Assembly (NCBI RefSeq): GCF_022664455.2
Contig: NZ_JAKRKC020000001.1
Coordinates: forward strand, 4,035,001-4,099,000
DNA from: Actinomadura luzonensis
GTDB taxonomy: Bacteria; Actinomycetota; Actinomycetes; Streptosporangiales; Streptosporangiaceae
DNA length: 64,000 nucleotides
Direction of reading: 5' to 3'
In this document: piece after piece, positions 55,416 to 64,000 of the stretch
How the letters are laid out: each line of letters begins with the position of its first letter
Position numbering within the stretch: the stretch's first letter is position 1
Notes under the pieces: model-generated
Database searches by the model: none
What the model was told of the DNA's origin: nothing
The model's input: the letters and a program-made list of their open reading frames with translations, nothing else
Program-made: the position numbers and the translations under genes

Positions 55416-56585
55416 TCAGTTCAGGCCGCGCAGCCCGTACGTCCGGTTCGTGGTGGTCCCGCCGGACAGCACGTTGCGGTACCCGACCGCCAGCACCGAG
55501 CCGCCCACGGCCGCCGCGCCCAGCAGCGTCGAGCCCAGGTCGCTCGGCGGCGCCAGCTCGCTCCGCCAGGCGGCGCCGTCCCAGCGCAGCACCAGCGACT
55601 CGGGCGTGACGGCCCCCGAGGAGGTGTAGCCGACGGCCCACACGTGGTCGGCGGCGGTGGCGGCCAGGCCGTACAGGATGGTGTTGCCGGTGCCGCCGGG
55701 CGCGGGCAGCGCGACCTCGCGCCAGGCCGTGCCGTCGTAGTGGAAGGCGACGGGCGTGCGGTAGTCGCGGTAGCCGACGGCCCACACGTCCGTCGGGGAG
55801 ATCGCCTTGACGGCGCGCAGGGCGCCGCCCGTGCCGCCCGCCGGGTCCGGCGCGGCGACGCTGTTCCAGGCCGCGCCGTCCCAGTGGAGGGCGAGCGGGT
55901 GGTAGACCTGGCCCTTGCCCTGGTCGCGCCATTCGCCGACGGCCCAGACGTCCGCGCCCGAGGTGCCGGAGACCGAGGTGACCTCGTTGAGGTAGTCGCC
56001 GGGGGCGGGGGCGGCGACCCGCGTCCAGGCGGCGCCGTTCCAGTGGGCGGTGTAGACCTCGCCGCGGGCCGGCGCGACCGGGTCGTAGTACGAGCCGACC
56101 GCCCAGGCGTCGGCAGCGGACAGGGCGTCGACGCCGGTGACACTGGGGGTGCCGGCCGCGCCGGGCAGGTCGCCGATGCTCCAGGCCGTGCCGTTCCAGT
56201 GCCAGGCGGCGGCCTTCTTCGGGCCGTCGCCGCCGCCGTTCACGCCGTGCGCGGTCTCGACGAAGCCGACCGCCCAGGCGTCGGCGGCCGAGGCGGCGTC
56301 CACCGCGTAGAGCCGGTTGTAGAGCTGGGAGCCGTTCGGGCTGGCCACGCGGGACCACGACGTGCCGTTCCAGCGTTCGACGAGGGTGCGTTCGGCGCCC
56401 AGGGTGAAGTCGTAGGCCGAGCCGACGGCCCACGCGCCGGTGGCCGAGGTGGCGGCGACGCCGTTGAGCCGGCTCAGGTCGCCTCCGGGGGTGGGGGTGA
56501 CGGCCCAGGTGGCGGCCGCGGCGGGGCTCGCCGCGACGGCCAGGCAGAGCGCGGTGACGGCGGCGGTGCGGGCGAAGGTTCTCAT
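55416..56585 (-). CDS. Secreted repeat protein, beta-propeller-like (WAVG repeats)
   Basis: The protein has 389 residues. A signal peptide (MRTFARTAAVTALCLAVAASPAAA) is followed by about six to seven repeats of roughly 50 residues, each with a WAVG strand and a WNGTAW or WDGAAW strand. The pattern implies a beta-propeller or related all-beta fold exposed outside the cell. The function is unknown; similar proteins are frequent in actinomycetes. ATG at 56585 has a GAAGGAAG site upstream. Confidence 0.85.
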   Translation of the reverse strand: MRTFARTAAVTALCLAVAASPAAAATWAVTPTPGGDLSRLNGVAATSATGAWAVGSAYDFTLGAERTLVERWNGTSWSRVASPNGSQLYNRLYAVDAASAADAWAVGFVETAHGVNGGGDGPKKAAAWHWNGTAWSIGDLPGAAGTPSVTGVDALSAADAWAVGSYYDPVAPARGEVYTAHWNGAAWTRVAAPAPGDYLNEVTSVSGTSGADVWAVGEWRDQGKGQVYHPLALHWDGAAWNSVAAPDPAGGTGGALRAVKAISPTDVWAVGYRDYRTPVAFHYDGTAWREVALPAPGGTGNTILYGLAATAADHVWAVGYTSSGAVTPESLVLRWDGAAWRSELAPPSDLGSTLLGAAAVGGSVLAVGYRNVLSGGTTTNRTYGLRGLN

Positions 56586-56712
56586 GGCTCATGCTTCCTT
56601 CCGACAGGGGAGCCGCGTACCTCCCCCACGGGCGGGAGCGCCCGCCCGGCCCGATCGTGACCGGACCGTGACCGCATCCGGCAGGGCCACTTCGCCGGCC
56701 GCGCCGGCCGCC

Positions 56713-57876
56713 TCACCAGCCGATCTTGCCCTTCCCCGACACCAGCGAGCGGGCGATGACCAGCCGCTGCACGTCGTTGGTGCCCTCGCCGATCGCCATC
56801 AGGGGCGCGTCCCGGTAGAGCCGTTCGACGGCGAACTCCTGCGAGTAGCCGTAGCCGCCGTGGATGCGCATCGACTCCAGGGACGCCTTCAGCGCCACCT
56901 CGGAGGCGAAGTACTTGGCCATCCCGGCCTCCATGTCCACCCGCTTGCCGCCGTCGGCCTGGGACGCGGCCCAGTACGTGAGCAGCCGGGCCGCCTGGAT
57001 CTCGGTGGCGAGGTCGGCCAGCTTGAGCTGGACGGCCTGGAAGTCGGCGATGGGCTGCCCGAACGCGGTGCGCTCCTTGGCGTAGGCGAGCGCGGCGTCG
57101 TAGGCGGCCTGGGCCACGCCGACGGCGCGGGCGGCGATGTTGATGCGGCCGATCTCCAGGCCGCCGAGCACCTGCTGCATGCCGCGCCCCTCGACGCCGC
57201 CGAGCAGCGCGGAGACCGGCACCCGCACCTCGTCGAGCACGACCTCGCAGGTCTCGGTGCCCTTGTAGCCGAGCTTGGGCAGGTCGCGGCTGACCGCGAA
57301 GCCCGGCAGGGACGGGTCCACGAGCAGCACGGACATGCCCTTGTGGGCGGGCTCGGCGATCGAGGTCTTGACGAGGACCGGCAGCGGGTCGGCGTGGCGG
57401 GCGTTGGTGATCCAGGTCTTGGTGCCGGTCACCACGTAGTGGTCGCCGTCGCGGACCGCTCTGGTCCGGATGCCCTGCAGGTCGGTGCCGGCGGCGGGCT
57501 CGGTGAGCGCGATGCCGGTGCGGCGGGCGCCGGTGGCGAGGTCCCTGAGGTGGAGCCGGCGCTGCTCGTCGGTGCCGTGCCGGTGGATCATCCAGCAGGC
57601 GATCGAGTGGGAGCCGAGGGTGCCGGCCACGCCCATCCAGCCGCGCGCGATCTCCTCGAAGACCAGCGCGAAGGAGACCATGTCGGCGCCCATGCCGCCG
57701 TACTCCTCGGGCACGGACAGGCCGAACAGGCCCATCTGCTTCATCTTGTCGACGATCTCGGCCGGGTACCTGCCGGAGTGCTCCCACTCCACGGCCACCG
57801 GCAGGATCTCCTTGTCCACGAACGCTCGCAGGGTCTCGCGGAAGGCCTTCTGTTCGTCGCTCAGCTCGAAATCCAT
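56713..57876 (-). CDS. Acyl-CoA dehydrogenase
   Basis: The protein has 387 residues, normal for the family. It has the flavin/substrate motifs GIALTEPAAGTDLQGI and TKTWITNA and the C-terminal IHGGYGYSQEFAVERLYRDA with GEGTNDVQRL. It should oxidise an acyl-CoA to the enoyl-CoA with an electron-transfer flavoprotein. Chain-length or branch preference is not visible. It stands 73 bases upstream of nothing co-directional on its 3' side, and its neighbour behind it is the ACT protein on the same strand. Confidence 0.93.
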   Translation of the reverse strand: MDFELSDEQKAFRETLRAFVDKEILPVAVEWEHSGRYPAEIVDKMKQMGLFGLSVPEEYGGMGADMVSFALVFEEIARGWMGVAGTLGSHSIACWMIHRHGTDEQRRLHLRDLATGARRTGIALTEPAAGTDLQGIRTRAVRDGDHYVVTGTKTWITNARHADPLPVLVKTSIAEPAHKGMSVLLVDPSLPGFAVSRDLPKLGYKGTETCEVVLDEVRVPVSALLGGVEGRGMQQVLGGLEIGRINIAARAVGVAQAAYDAALAYAKERTAFGQPIADFQAVQLKLADLATEIQAARLLTYWAASQADGGKRVDMEAGMAKYFASEVALKASLESMRIHGGYGYSQEFAVERLYRDAPLMAIGEGTNDVQRLVIARSLVSGKGKIGW

Positions 57877-57949
57877 CTGCCTCGATCCCCGCTCGCCGTA
57901 CTGATCAGGCAGCTCACGTTAATAAGGCGGTACTTACCGGGTCAACGCC

Positions 57950-58558
57950 CTAGGCGGATCGGGCGGCGAGCTTGGCGACGACGTCCACGATGCGGGAGGC
58001 GCGGTCCAGCTCCGCGCGGTGGAAGCCGGGCCCGTCGGCGGCGCGGGCGACGACCAGGTGCACGCCGTGGTCCAGGACGGGGAGCAGCATCAGGCGCAGT
58101 TCGCTGGCGTCCACGGCGGCGGGCCGCGGCGGCGGCTCGGGCAGGTCGAACGACTCCGGCGCGGCCAGCGAGGCGTGCCGGACCGCGCCGTCGGCGACCG
58201 CCAGCGACCATTCGGCGCCGCACAGGCCGGGCAGGGCGTCCACCAGGGTGGCCAGGCCGCGGCCGGGCTCGGCCACGACGTGCGAGAGCAGGTCGTAGTC
58301 GAGGGCCGTGCCGGGGACCTCCTTGGTGGTCCAGACGCCCTCGATCTTCACGCCGGGCACGGCCGAGAGCCGGTCGCGGGCCTCGGCCGGGGTCACGGGC
58401 CCCGGCCAGGAGACGGTGAAGTCGTCCACGGCCCGCCCGGCCTCGCGTTCGAGCACGGTGACCTGCAGGATGTCGGCCCCGAGCGTGCCCAGGGCCTTGG
58501 CGACCTGGCCGAGTCCGCCCGGCCGGTCCGGCAGCGACACCCTCAGTCGCAGCAGCAT
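57950..58558 (-). CDS. ACT domain protein
   Basis: The protein has 202 residues. The N-terminal ACT domain (MLLRLRVSLPDRPGGLGQVAKALGTLGADI) is of the amino-acid-binding regulatory type. The rest (from about residue 85) has no catalytic motif and may be a second ligand-binding region. ATG at 58558 follows AAAGGGGGCGG; the longer in-frame start at 58609 lacks a ribosome site. A role in sensing an amino acid is inferred. Confidence 0.82.
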   Translation of the reverse strand: MLLRLRVSLPDRPGGLGQVAKALGTLGADILQVTVLEREAGRAVDDFTVSWPGPVTPAEARDRLSAVPGVKIEGVWTTKEVPGTALDYDLLSHVVAEPGRGLATLVDALPGLCGAEWSLAVADGAVRHASLAAPESFDLPEPPPRPAAVDASELRLMLLPVLDHGVHLVVARAADGPGFHRAELDRASRIVDVVAKLAARSA

Positions 58559-58719
58559 TGCCGCCCCCTTTCCAGAGCTCTCACAGTGCCGTGGCAAGGT
58601 TTCCGGCATGTTCCACGGATATGTCGTGCATGCTGCGGTTATATCCCGAGATAGAGGGTTAAGTCCGGATTATCAACCACGGTCTGTCCATGGTGAGCCG
58701 ATGGCCGCCCCAAGCCGGG

Positions 58720-61700
58720 TCAGGCGAACACGTCCTGCTGGTAGCGGCCCGCGGCCTCCAGCCCCGCCAGCCACGCCTCGCCGTCCCCGCCGGCGCGCTC
58801 CCGGTACAGGTCCAGCAGGGCCTGCCGGACGGCGGGCGCCATCCGCAGGCCGTCGCCGCAGACGTAGACGTGGGCGCCCTGCTCCAGCAGCCCCCACACC
58901 TCGTCGCCGTGCGCGGCCACGGCGTCCTGGACGAACCGGTACGGGTGCCCCGGCACGGCGGAGAACGCCGTGTGCACGCTCACCTCGGGCCGCCCGGCCC
59001 AGGCCGCGAGCTCGTCGCGGTAGAGCAGGTCGTGCTCCGGGTGCCGGCACCCGGCGAACACCACCGCCCGCCCGGGGGCCGCGGCCAGCGCCCGCTCCTC
59101 CAGGAAGCCGCGCAGCGGCGCGAACCCGGTGCCGGGCCCGACCAGGATCACCGGCGTGGCCGGGTCGGCGGGCAGCCGGAACGGGGGCGCGGGCACCCGC
59201 ACGTACCCGTAGAAGACCTCGCCCTCCGCCAGCCCGGCCAGGTACGCCGAGCACATCCCGTGGTAGGTGCCCGTCCCCGACCAGGCCGTGCCCGACCAGG
59301 CCGGGCCCTCGACCAGCCCGACCGTCAGCCGCACCAGCGACGGGTCGGCCAGCGGCGAGGAGGAGACGGAGTAGTAGCGCGGCCGGATCGGCCCGGCCAG
59401 CTCCAGGAACACCGGCAGCGGCAGCTCGATCGCCGGGAAGCGGTCGAGCAGCGCCAGCGGGGAGACCCGCTTGGCGAGGATCTCCTCGGCGTAGTTCGCG
59501 CTCAGCTCGGCGAGCTGGCGGCGGGTCCACGGGCAGCCGGTGTGCGCGCTCAGCGCCTCCAGGTCGGCCCGGGTGGCGACCTCCTGCAGCTCGGCGAACT
59601 CGGCCAGCAGCAGCCCGGCCGTCACCGGCGTGTCCACCGGCAGGTGGGTGGCCCCCTCGGCGCGCAGCCGGACCACCTGGTCGCGCGGGACGCGCAGGCA
59701 GCGCAGCGCCCATTCGACCAGCTCGGGGTCGTTCTTGGCGAAGACGGCGAGGTGGTCGCCGGCCTCGTAGGTGACGCCTTCCGGCAGCCGGGCCACGATG
59801 GAGCGCACGCCGGGCCGCGGGGCCTCGGCGGAGAAGTCCCAGAGCCCGGCGGGGTCGCCGGTCAGCTCCTCGTTGGAGACGACGGTCAGCGGGACGGCGC
59901 GCCCGGAGACGACCGACGGCCGCACCTCGGCCTCGCTCAGCACCTCCATGCTGTAGCGGGGGCCGCTCGCGCCGGCGCCCGCGCCGTACTCCTCGGCCAG
60001 CGCCGCCCACAGCCGGGCGGTCCACGCCGAGACGTCGCCGTCGAAGTCGCCGTCGGTGTCGGCCTCGCCCCGCTCGACGAGTGGCACCGCCCCCGCGGCG
60101 GTCAGCTTCTCGTACGCGCGCCGCGGGAACTCCTGGTAGGTCGGCCACTGCGTGTTGCCGCAGCCGAGCACCGCGAGCCGCACCCCGGACAGGTCGGGCA
60201 GCGTGTCGAGGGCGTCGAAGCGCTGGGCGTTGTCGGGGGCCTTGCCGTTGTAGGAGGAGGCGACCACGACGAGCAGGCCCTCGCGCGGCGGGTCCAGCTC
60301 GTCCAGCGTGGTCAGCGTGGTGGCGAACCCGGCCCGCCCGGCCCGCTCGGCCAGCCGTTCGGCGAGGTCGGCGCTGGTGCCGAGGTTGGAGCCGTAGGCG
60401 ACGGTGAGCGGCACCCCGGCCACGGCCACGTCCTGCCGCGGCTGCTCGGGGGCGGCGGCGGCCTGGGGGGCCGCCGGGACGGCCCGCTCGTGGGCGCGCC
60501 GCTCGCGCGCCCGCAGCGTGAACCCGTCCGGCTTGAGGGTGAGCGTCTGCTTGATCTTCATCCGGTACGCCGACGGGTCGGACAGCGCGAAGCGGCGCAG
60601 GATCATCGCCAGGGCCAGCCGCGCCTCGGTGAGCGCGAACTGGCGGCCGATGCAGGCCCGCTCGCCGTTGCCGAACGGCTTGTACGCGGCCGGGTGGTGG
60701 GCCTTGCGCTGCTCGGGCAGCCAGCGGTCGATGTCGAACTCCTCCGGCCGCTCCCACGCCTTGGGGTGGCGGTGCAGCATGGGCAGCAGCACGCCGACGC
60801 CCTGGCCGCGCGGGATCGGGTAGCCGCCGATCTCGGTGTCCTCGATCGCGCTCACGCTGAAGGCGGGGATCGGCGACCAGATGCGCAGCGTCTCCTCCAG
60901 GATGCGCGGCACCACGTCCAGCTTCATGACCGTCTCGTAGGTGGGCGGCTCGTCGCCGGGCAGCAGCCGGTCCACCTCCTCGTAGGCGCGGGCCAGCGTG
61001 TGAGGCTCGCGCAGCAGGTTGTACAGCGCGAAGGAGAGCAGGCCGCTGGTGGTCTCGTGGCCGGCGATGAGGAAGGTGAGCACCTGGTTGCGGATGTTCT
61101 CGTCCGGCAGCCGGGCGCCGCTCCGCGGGTCGGCGGCCTCCAGCATGAGCCCGAGCAGGTCCTTGGCGGCCCCGCCGCCGCCCTCGGCCCTGCGCGCCTT
61201 GATGACGTCGTCGACCAGGGCCTGCATGGTGGCGATGTCGCGCCGGTAGCTCTCCTCGTGGCCGCGCTTGAGCCGGGTGACGAAGGGGAGCTGCTGGTTG
61301 CGCAGCATGGCCTCGGTGAGCGCGCCGCCCATGGCCTGCAGGAACGGGTGCAGCTCGGGCGAGGAGAAGGAGTCGAACCGGTGGCCGAACCCGGTCAGCG
61401 AGATCGTGTCGAGCGTGAGCCGGGTCATGTCGTCGGCGACCGGCAGGTCCTGGCCCTGGCGCGCCGCCCACGAGGCGACGAGCTGCTCGGCCACCTCCAG
61501 GAACTGCGGGTAGTACCCCTTCATCGAGCGCTGGCTGAAGGCCGGCATGAGGATGCGGTGGGCCTGGCCCCAGACCGGCTCGTCCTGCTCGGCGGTGAAC
61601 AACCCGTCGCCGCCGAAGTCGCGCACGATCGACAGCGGCGGCCTGATGCGCTTGACGAACCTGCTCTCGTCGCACACCTCGGCCACCAGGTCGGGGTCGA

Positions 61701-61863
61701 AGACCAGCACGATCGTGCGGCCGGCGACCTCCAGCCGGAAGATGCCCTCCTCCTGGTAGCGGCCGGCCACCTCGACGAAGTGCTCCATGGGGGCGTGCGA
61801 GGGGATCTGCAGCGTGTTGCCCAGGAGGGGCAGGCCCTGCGGGGCGGGGATCATCCGAGCCAT
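58720..61863 (-). CDS. Self-sufficient cytochrome P450 / NADPH-P450 reductase (CYP102, BM3 type)
   Basis: The protein has 1047 residues in three parts. The P450 domain (1-470) has the I-helix AGHETTS, ExxR in EETLRIW, and the heme loop FGNGERACIG with Cys404. An FMN flavodoxin domain (about 490-640) begins VAYGSNLGTSADLAERLA. The FAD/NADPH reductase (660-1047) has RYYSVSSSP and GPGTGFAPLRGFL. The close relative P450 BM3 hydroxylates fatty acids near the omega end. The ATG at 61863 follows GGGAG. The divergent TetR gene and two palindromes in the 54-base gap indicate substrate-controlled expression. Confidence 0.95.
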   Translation of the reverse strand: MARMIPAPQGLPLLGNTLQIPSHAPMEHFVEVAGRYQEEGIFRLEVAGRTIVLVFDPDLVAEVCDESRFVKRIRPPLSIVRDFGGDGLFTAEQDEPVWGQAHRILMPAFSQRSMKGYYPQFLEVAEQLVASWAARQGQDLPVADDMTRLTLDTISLTGFGHRFDSFSSPELHPFLQAMGGALTEAMLRNQQLPFVTRLKRGHEESYRRDIATMQALVDDVIKARRAEGGGGAAKDLLGLMLEAADPRSGARLPDENIRNQVLTFLIAGHETTSGLLSFALYNLLREPHTLARAYEEVDRLLPGDEPPTYETVMKLDVVPRILEETLRIWSPIPAFSVSAIEDTEIGGYPIPRGQGVGVLLPMLHRHPKAWERPEEFDIDRWLPEQRKAHHPAAYKPFGNGERACIGRQFALTEARLALAMILRRFALSDPSAYRMKIKQTLTLKPDGFTLRARERRAHERAVPAAPQAAAAPEQPRQDVAVAGVPLTVAYGSNLGTSADLAERLAERAGRAGFATTLTTLDELDPPREGLLVVVASSYNGKAPDNAQRFDALDTLPDLSGVRLAVLGCGNTQWPTYQEFPRRAYEKLTAAGAVPLVERGEADTDGDFDGDVSAWTARLWAALAEEYGAGAGASGPRYSMEVLSEAEVRPSVVSGRAVPLTVVSNEELTGDPAGLWDFSAEAPRPGVRSIVARLPEGVTYEAGDHLAVFAKNDPELVEWALRCLRVPRDQVVRLRAEGATHLPVDTPVTAGLLLAEFAELQEVATRADLEALSAHTGCPWTRRQLAELSANYAEEILAKRVSPLALLDRFPAIELPLPVFLELAGPIRPRYYSVSSSPLADPSLVRLTVGLVEGPAWSGTAWSGTGTYHGMCSAYLAGLAEGEVFYGYVRVPAPPFRLPADPATPVILVGPGTGFAPLRGFLEERALAAAPGRAVVFAGCRHPEHDLLYRDELAAWAGRPEVSVHTAFSAVPGHPYRFVQDAVAAHGDEVWGLLEQGAHVYVCGDGLRMAPAVRQALLDLYRERAGGDGEAWLAGLEAAGRYQQDVFA

Positions 61864-61880
61864 GAGAGCTCCCGAAACGT

Positions 61881-61899
61881 AGCCATACACTGTATGGCT
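61881..61899. promoter_or_regulatory. Operator 1 of the CYP102/TetR pair
   Basis: AGCCATAC (61881-61888) and GTATGGCT (61892-61899) are perfect eight-base arms around ACA/CT-type centre bases 61889-61891. It shares the core CCATAC-N3-GTATGG with operator 2, centre to centre 24 bases away. It lies 18 bases from the P450 start. Confidence 0.75.
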
Positions 61900-61906
61900 C
61901 ACGCTA

Positions 61907-61921
61907 CCATACGGCGTATGG
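61907..61921. promoter_or_regulatory. Operator 2, overlapping the TetR start codon
   Basis: CCATAC (61907-61912) and GTATGG (61916-61921) surround GGC. The ATG of the TetR gene (61918-61920) is inside the right arm, so a bound repressor would cover the start codon of its own gene. Confidence 0.7.
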
Positions 61922-62505
61922 CAGTGAGCGCGCGCCGGGGCACCCCGCTGAGCATCGACGAGATCTGCGCCGCGGCGCTGCGGCTGGTGGACGAGGGCGG
62001 CGTCGAGGGCCTGTCCATGCGCAAGCTGGCCGCCGAGCTCGACGTCAACCCGATGTCGCTCTACCACCACGTGGCGAGCAAGGACGCGCTGCTGGAGCTC
62101 ATTTGCGCCACGGCGGCGTCCCGGATGAGCCTGCCGCCGGACGACGGCACGCCCTGGCAGGAGCAGCTCCGCGCCCTCGCGCTGGCCTACCACCGGCACG
62201 CGCGGCTGCACCCCGCGCTGTGGATCCACGTCCACAACCACCCGCGGATCATCGCCGACCGGCGGCTGTCGCTGTGGCAGGTGCTCGAACGCGTGCTGCG
62301 GCTGGCCGGGGTGCCGGAGGAGGAGCTGCGCCGCACCAGCGACGTGCTGCACGCGTTCGTCTCGGGGATCATCCTCGCCGAGCTGCAGGGTCACCTGCCC
62401 GACGACCCCGAGGAGACCGGGCGCAGGCTGGCGACCGCGGTCGAGCTCATCGTGCGCGGGCTGGAGGGCGGCGCGGCCGGCGCCCGCCCCGCGGCCCGGG
62501 GCTGA
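61918..62505 (+). CDS. TetR family regulator of the CYP102 gene
   Basis: The protein has 195 residues. The helix-turn-helix lies at about residues 12-58 (DEICAAALRLVDEGGVEGL, LAAELDVNPMSLYHHVASKDAL) and a TetR_C-type ligand domain follows. In Bacillus, CYP102 genes are controlled by fatty-acid-responsive repressors such as FatR, which are also TetR-type, so the same logic is likely here. The ATG at 61918 has no ribosome site because the operator occupies the leader; the transcript may be nearly leaderless. Confidence 0.88.
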   Translation: MAVSARRGTPLSIDEICAAALRLVDEGGVEGLSMRKLAAELDVNPMSLYHHVASKDALLELICATAASRMSLPPDDGTPWQEQLRALALAYHRHARLHPALWIHVHNHPRIIADRRLSLWQVLERVLRLAGVPEEELRRTSDVLHAFVSGIILAELQGHLPDDPEETGRRLATAVELIVRGLEGGAAGARPAARG

Positions 62506-62808
62506 TCAGCCGGCCGCCTCCCAGACGGACTCGAAGGCGGCCCCGTTGATCTCGGCGAGGTCCCAGATCTCCAGCGGCTGGTCGGTCAGGAAGCCGTCCT
62601 GGTCCTGCGGATGGGCCCACCAGTAGCGGCGGGCGGCGCGGTCGGCGCCGACCTCGACCTGCCGGATCGCCCAGTGCTCGCCGTCGCCCTCGACGCTCTC
62701 GAACAGCCACACCCGCCCGGTGTCGTCGGCGGTGTGCCAGTAGCGGCGCGGGCTCTCGGACTCGGCGAGCCGCCGCAGCAGCGGCGTGCGATGATCTGGA
62801 CCTGCCAC
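62506..62808 (-). CDS. Small conserved hypothetical protein
   Basis: The protein has 100 residues, is soluble and rich in Trp, Arg and Asp, with no signal peptide. It has the pattern RRYWHTADDTGRVWLFE and RRYWWAHPQDQDGFL. No family is recognised. Its stop codon directly abuts the TetR stop on the other strand. ATG at 62808 is the likely start; the frame shows clear third-position bias. Confidence 0.68.
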   Translation of the reverse strand: MAGPDHRTPLLRRLAESESPRRYWHTADDTGRVWLFESVEGDGEHWAIRQVEVGADRAARRYWWAHPQDQDGFLTDQPLEIWDLAEINGAAFESVWEAAG

Positions 62809-62817
62809 CCGCTCATG

Positions 62818-64000
62818 CTAGCGGCCGCTCTGGTAGGCGCCCGCGTCCGGCGTGCCGTCGAGCTCGCGGCCCTGCACGTCCTTGGGCCGGGCCCGGCCGC
62901 CGCCGAACCAGGCGCCGCCCAGCGGCACGCCCCGGCCGAGGGCCGGCGAGCCGGGCCGCAGCCGCAGGTCGGCGCGGGAGACGAATTTGGGGTCGGCCAC
63001 CACGGACTTCGGCCCCAGCTTGAACCTGATCCGCCCCCGGTAGACGTTGGCGTCGTCGTCGGCGCCCTGGCCGTCCTCCCAGCCGGCCTCGCCGCCGACC
63101 ACGATCACGTTGTTGCGCAGCTTGAGTATCGCGGGCGAGCAGCCGTCGTGGCAGGACCAGCCGACGGTGTCGCGGGCGGGCAGGTAGACCGAGTTGTGCA
63201 CGGCGACGGTGCCCATGACGGGGCCGACGACGTGGCGGGGGCCGCGGGTGATGAGGAAGGAGCCGCGGGAGCGGGAGGAGGTGACGACGTTGAAGGCGAA
63301 GACGTTGCCGGCGGCGGTCCTGCCCTTCTCGGCGCCTAGCTCGGTGAAGGTCTCGTTGTCCCTGGAGACGTTGCGGACGATCAGGTTGCGGTCGCCGTTG
63401 AAGACCTCGACGGCGGCGCCGTCCGCGCCGTAGTCGGCGCTCCTCGCGAAGCTGCCGGTGATGGTGTTGCCGGCGACCACGTTGTCGTCGCCGTTGAGCA
63501 GCACGCCGAAGGCGCCGGAGTCGTTGTCGCCGCCCACGTCGTTGACGCTCATGCGGTCGTTGCCGGTCAGGACGCTGTCGCGGACGATGTTGCGGGAGCC
63601 GATGACCTGCACGCCGGCGATGTTGCGGTCGGCCTGCACGCCGGAGAGCTGGTTGCCGCGGCCCTCGACCCGGAAGCCGGCCCAGCGGCAGCCGGAGGCG
63701 CGCAGGCCGCCGATCCGCCAGTGGTCGCCGCTGACGACCACGCAGTCCTCGTCCGTGCCGGTGATCTTCGCCAGCGGGCCCTTGCCGTAGGCGGTGACGG
63801 TGATGGGCCGGGCCGGGGTGCCCTTGGCGGCGAGGGTGAGCGAGCCGGTGAAGGAGCTGCCGCGCTTGACGGCGACGGTGTCGCCGGGCTTGAGGTCGGC
63901 GGCGTTGACGGCGTCGAGCGACTTCCACGGGGTGCGGGCGCTGGTGCCCGTGGCCGAGTCGTCGCCGGATCTGGAGTCGACGTAGTAGGTGGTGCCCGCA
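62818..64000 (-). CDS. Right-handed parallel beta-helix repeat protein, C-terminal part
   Basis: The frame enters at the right edge of the window (no start codon inside) and ends at the TAG at 62820-62818. The visible 394 residues begin with a pectate-lyase-like cap (TYYVDSRSGDDSATGTSARTPWKSLDA, read from 63990 down), followed by many beta-helix turns such as NQLSGVQADRNIAGVQVIG and NVVAGNTITGSF, and a closing block DLRLRPGSPALGRG. Such proteins are mostly secreted polysaccharide lyases or surface proteins. The catalytic residues cannot be assigned. Confidence 0.82.
   Translation of the reverse strand, partial: AGTTYYVDSRSGDDSATGTSARTPWKSLDAVNAADLKPGDTVAVKRGSSFTGSLTLAAKGTPARPITVTAYGKGPLAKITGTDEDCVVVSGDHWRIGGLRASGCRWAGFRVEGRGNQLSGVQADRNIAGVQVIGSRNIVRDSVLTGNDRMSVNDVGGDNDSGAFGVLLNGDDNVVAGNTITGSFARSADYGADGAAVEVFNGDRNLIVRNVSRDNETFTELGAEKGRTAAGNVFAFNVVTSSRSRGSFLITRGPRHVVGPVMGTVAVHNSVYLPARDTVGWSCHDGCSPAILKLRNNVIVVGGEAGWEDGQGADDDANVYRGRIRFKLGPKSVVADPKFVSRADLRLRPGSPALGRGVPLGGAWFGGGRARPKDVQGRELDGTPDAGAYQSGR

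Overview
The window is high-GC DNA from an actinomycete. Almost every coding frame is strongly G/C at third positions, GTG starts are common, and the gene families (many TetR, LacI, ROK, IclR, AraC and GntR regulators, a Hanks-type kinase, actinomycete secreted proteins) fit a free-living soil organism. The family-level content and a complete Entner-Doudoroff operon suggest Streptosporangiaceae (Nonomuraea-like), but that is inference. No rRNA, tRNA, CRISPR array, insertion sequence or prophage was seen.

Layout. 1-9.1 kb: a truncated secreted protein, a membrane protein with a spermidine-synthase-like domain, a subtilase without signal peptide, a two-gene drug-type ABC exporter divergent from its TetR regulator with a palindromic operator between them, a DUF4190 protein, a voltage-gated ion channel, and LtrA. 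8.5-9.9 kb: an rpsD copy divergent from a DUF2470 gene around a DtxR/IdeR-like iron box. 10-13 kb: an anchored Ser/Thr/Pro-rich protein, a TetR regulator and an ABC-F ATPase. 13-19.4 kb: a ROK regulator divergent from the operon zwf-edd-glk-eda, a full route from glucose to pyruvate plus glyceraldehyde-3-phosphate. 19.5-25.9 kb: a LysR regulator divergent from coxM-coxS-coxL-xdhC (form I aerobic CO dehydrogenase by active-site motif), then an IclR regulator. 26-29.7 kb: a divergent P450-like protein and a Ser/Thr kinase whose linker is frameshifted. 29.7-33 kb: a kdgK-eda-gntR-dehydrogenase operon for 2-keto-3-deoxygluconate. 33-38.4 kb: an MFS transporter, a secreted EEP-family phosphoesterase, AraC plus a phytanoyl-CoA dioxygenase-like enzyme, and a frameshifted lipoprotein. 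38.4-50.5 kb: two sugar modules, alpha-glucosidase-LacI-PfkB kinase and LacI-(binding protein-two permeases-GH1-GH20), with one MsiK-type ATPase gene between them that probably energises the importer. 50.6-58.6 kb: an S51-like peptidase fused to a CysS-like tail, an acyltransferase, a CDF metal exporter, a subtilase gene remnant, a WAVG-repeat secreted protein, an acyl-CoA dehydrogenase and an ACT protein. 58.7-64 kb: a self-sufficient CYP102 (BM3-type) P450 divergent from its TetR regulator with two matching palindromes, a small conserved protein, and a truncated parallel beta-helix protein.

The genes make a carbohydrate-centred picture: oligosaccharides are imported or hydrolysed, hexoses go through the Entner-Doudoroff route, uronate-type intermediates enter through KDG kinase and a second KDPG aldolase, and CO oxidation could supply supplementary electrons. 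Nearly every module carries its own regulator, usually divergent, and several have clear inverted repeats in the shared promoter region. Three loci (kinase linker, 37-kb lipoprotein, 55-kb subtilase remnant) are broken. The first two look like single-base losses in G/C runs and may be assembly errors.
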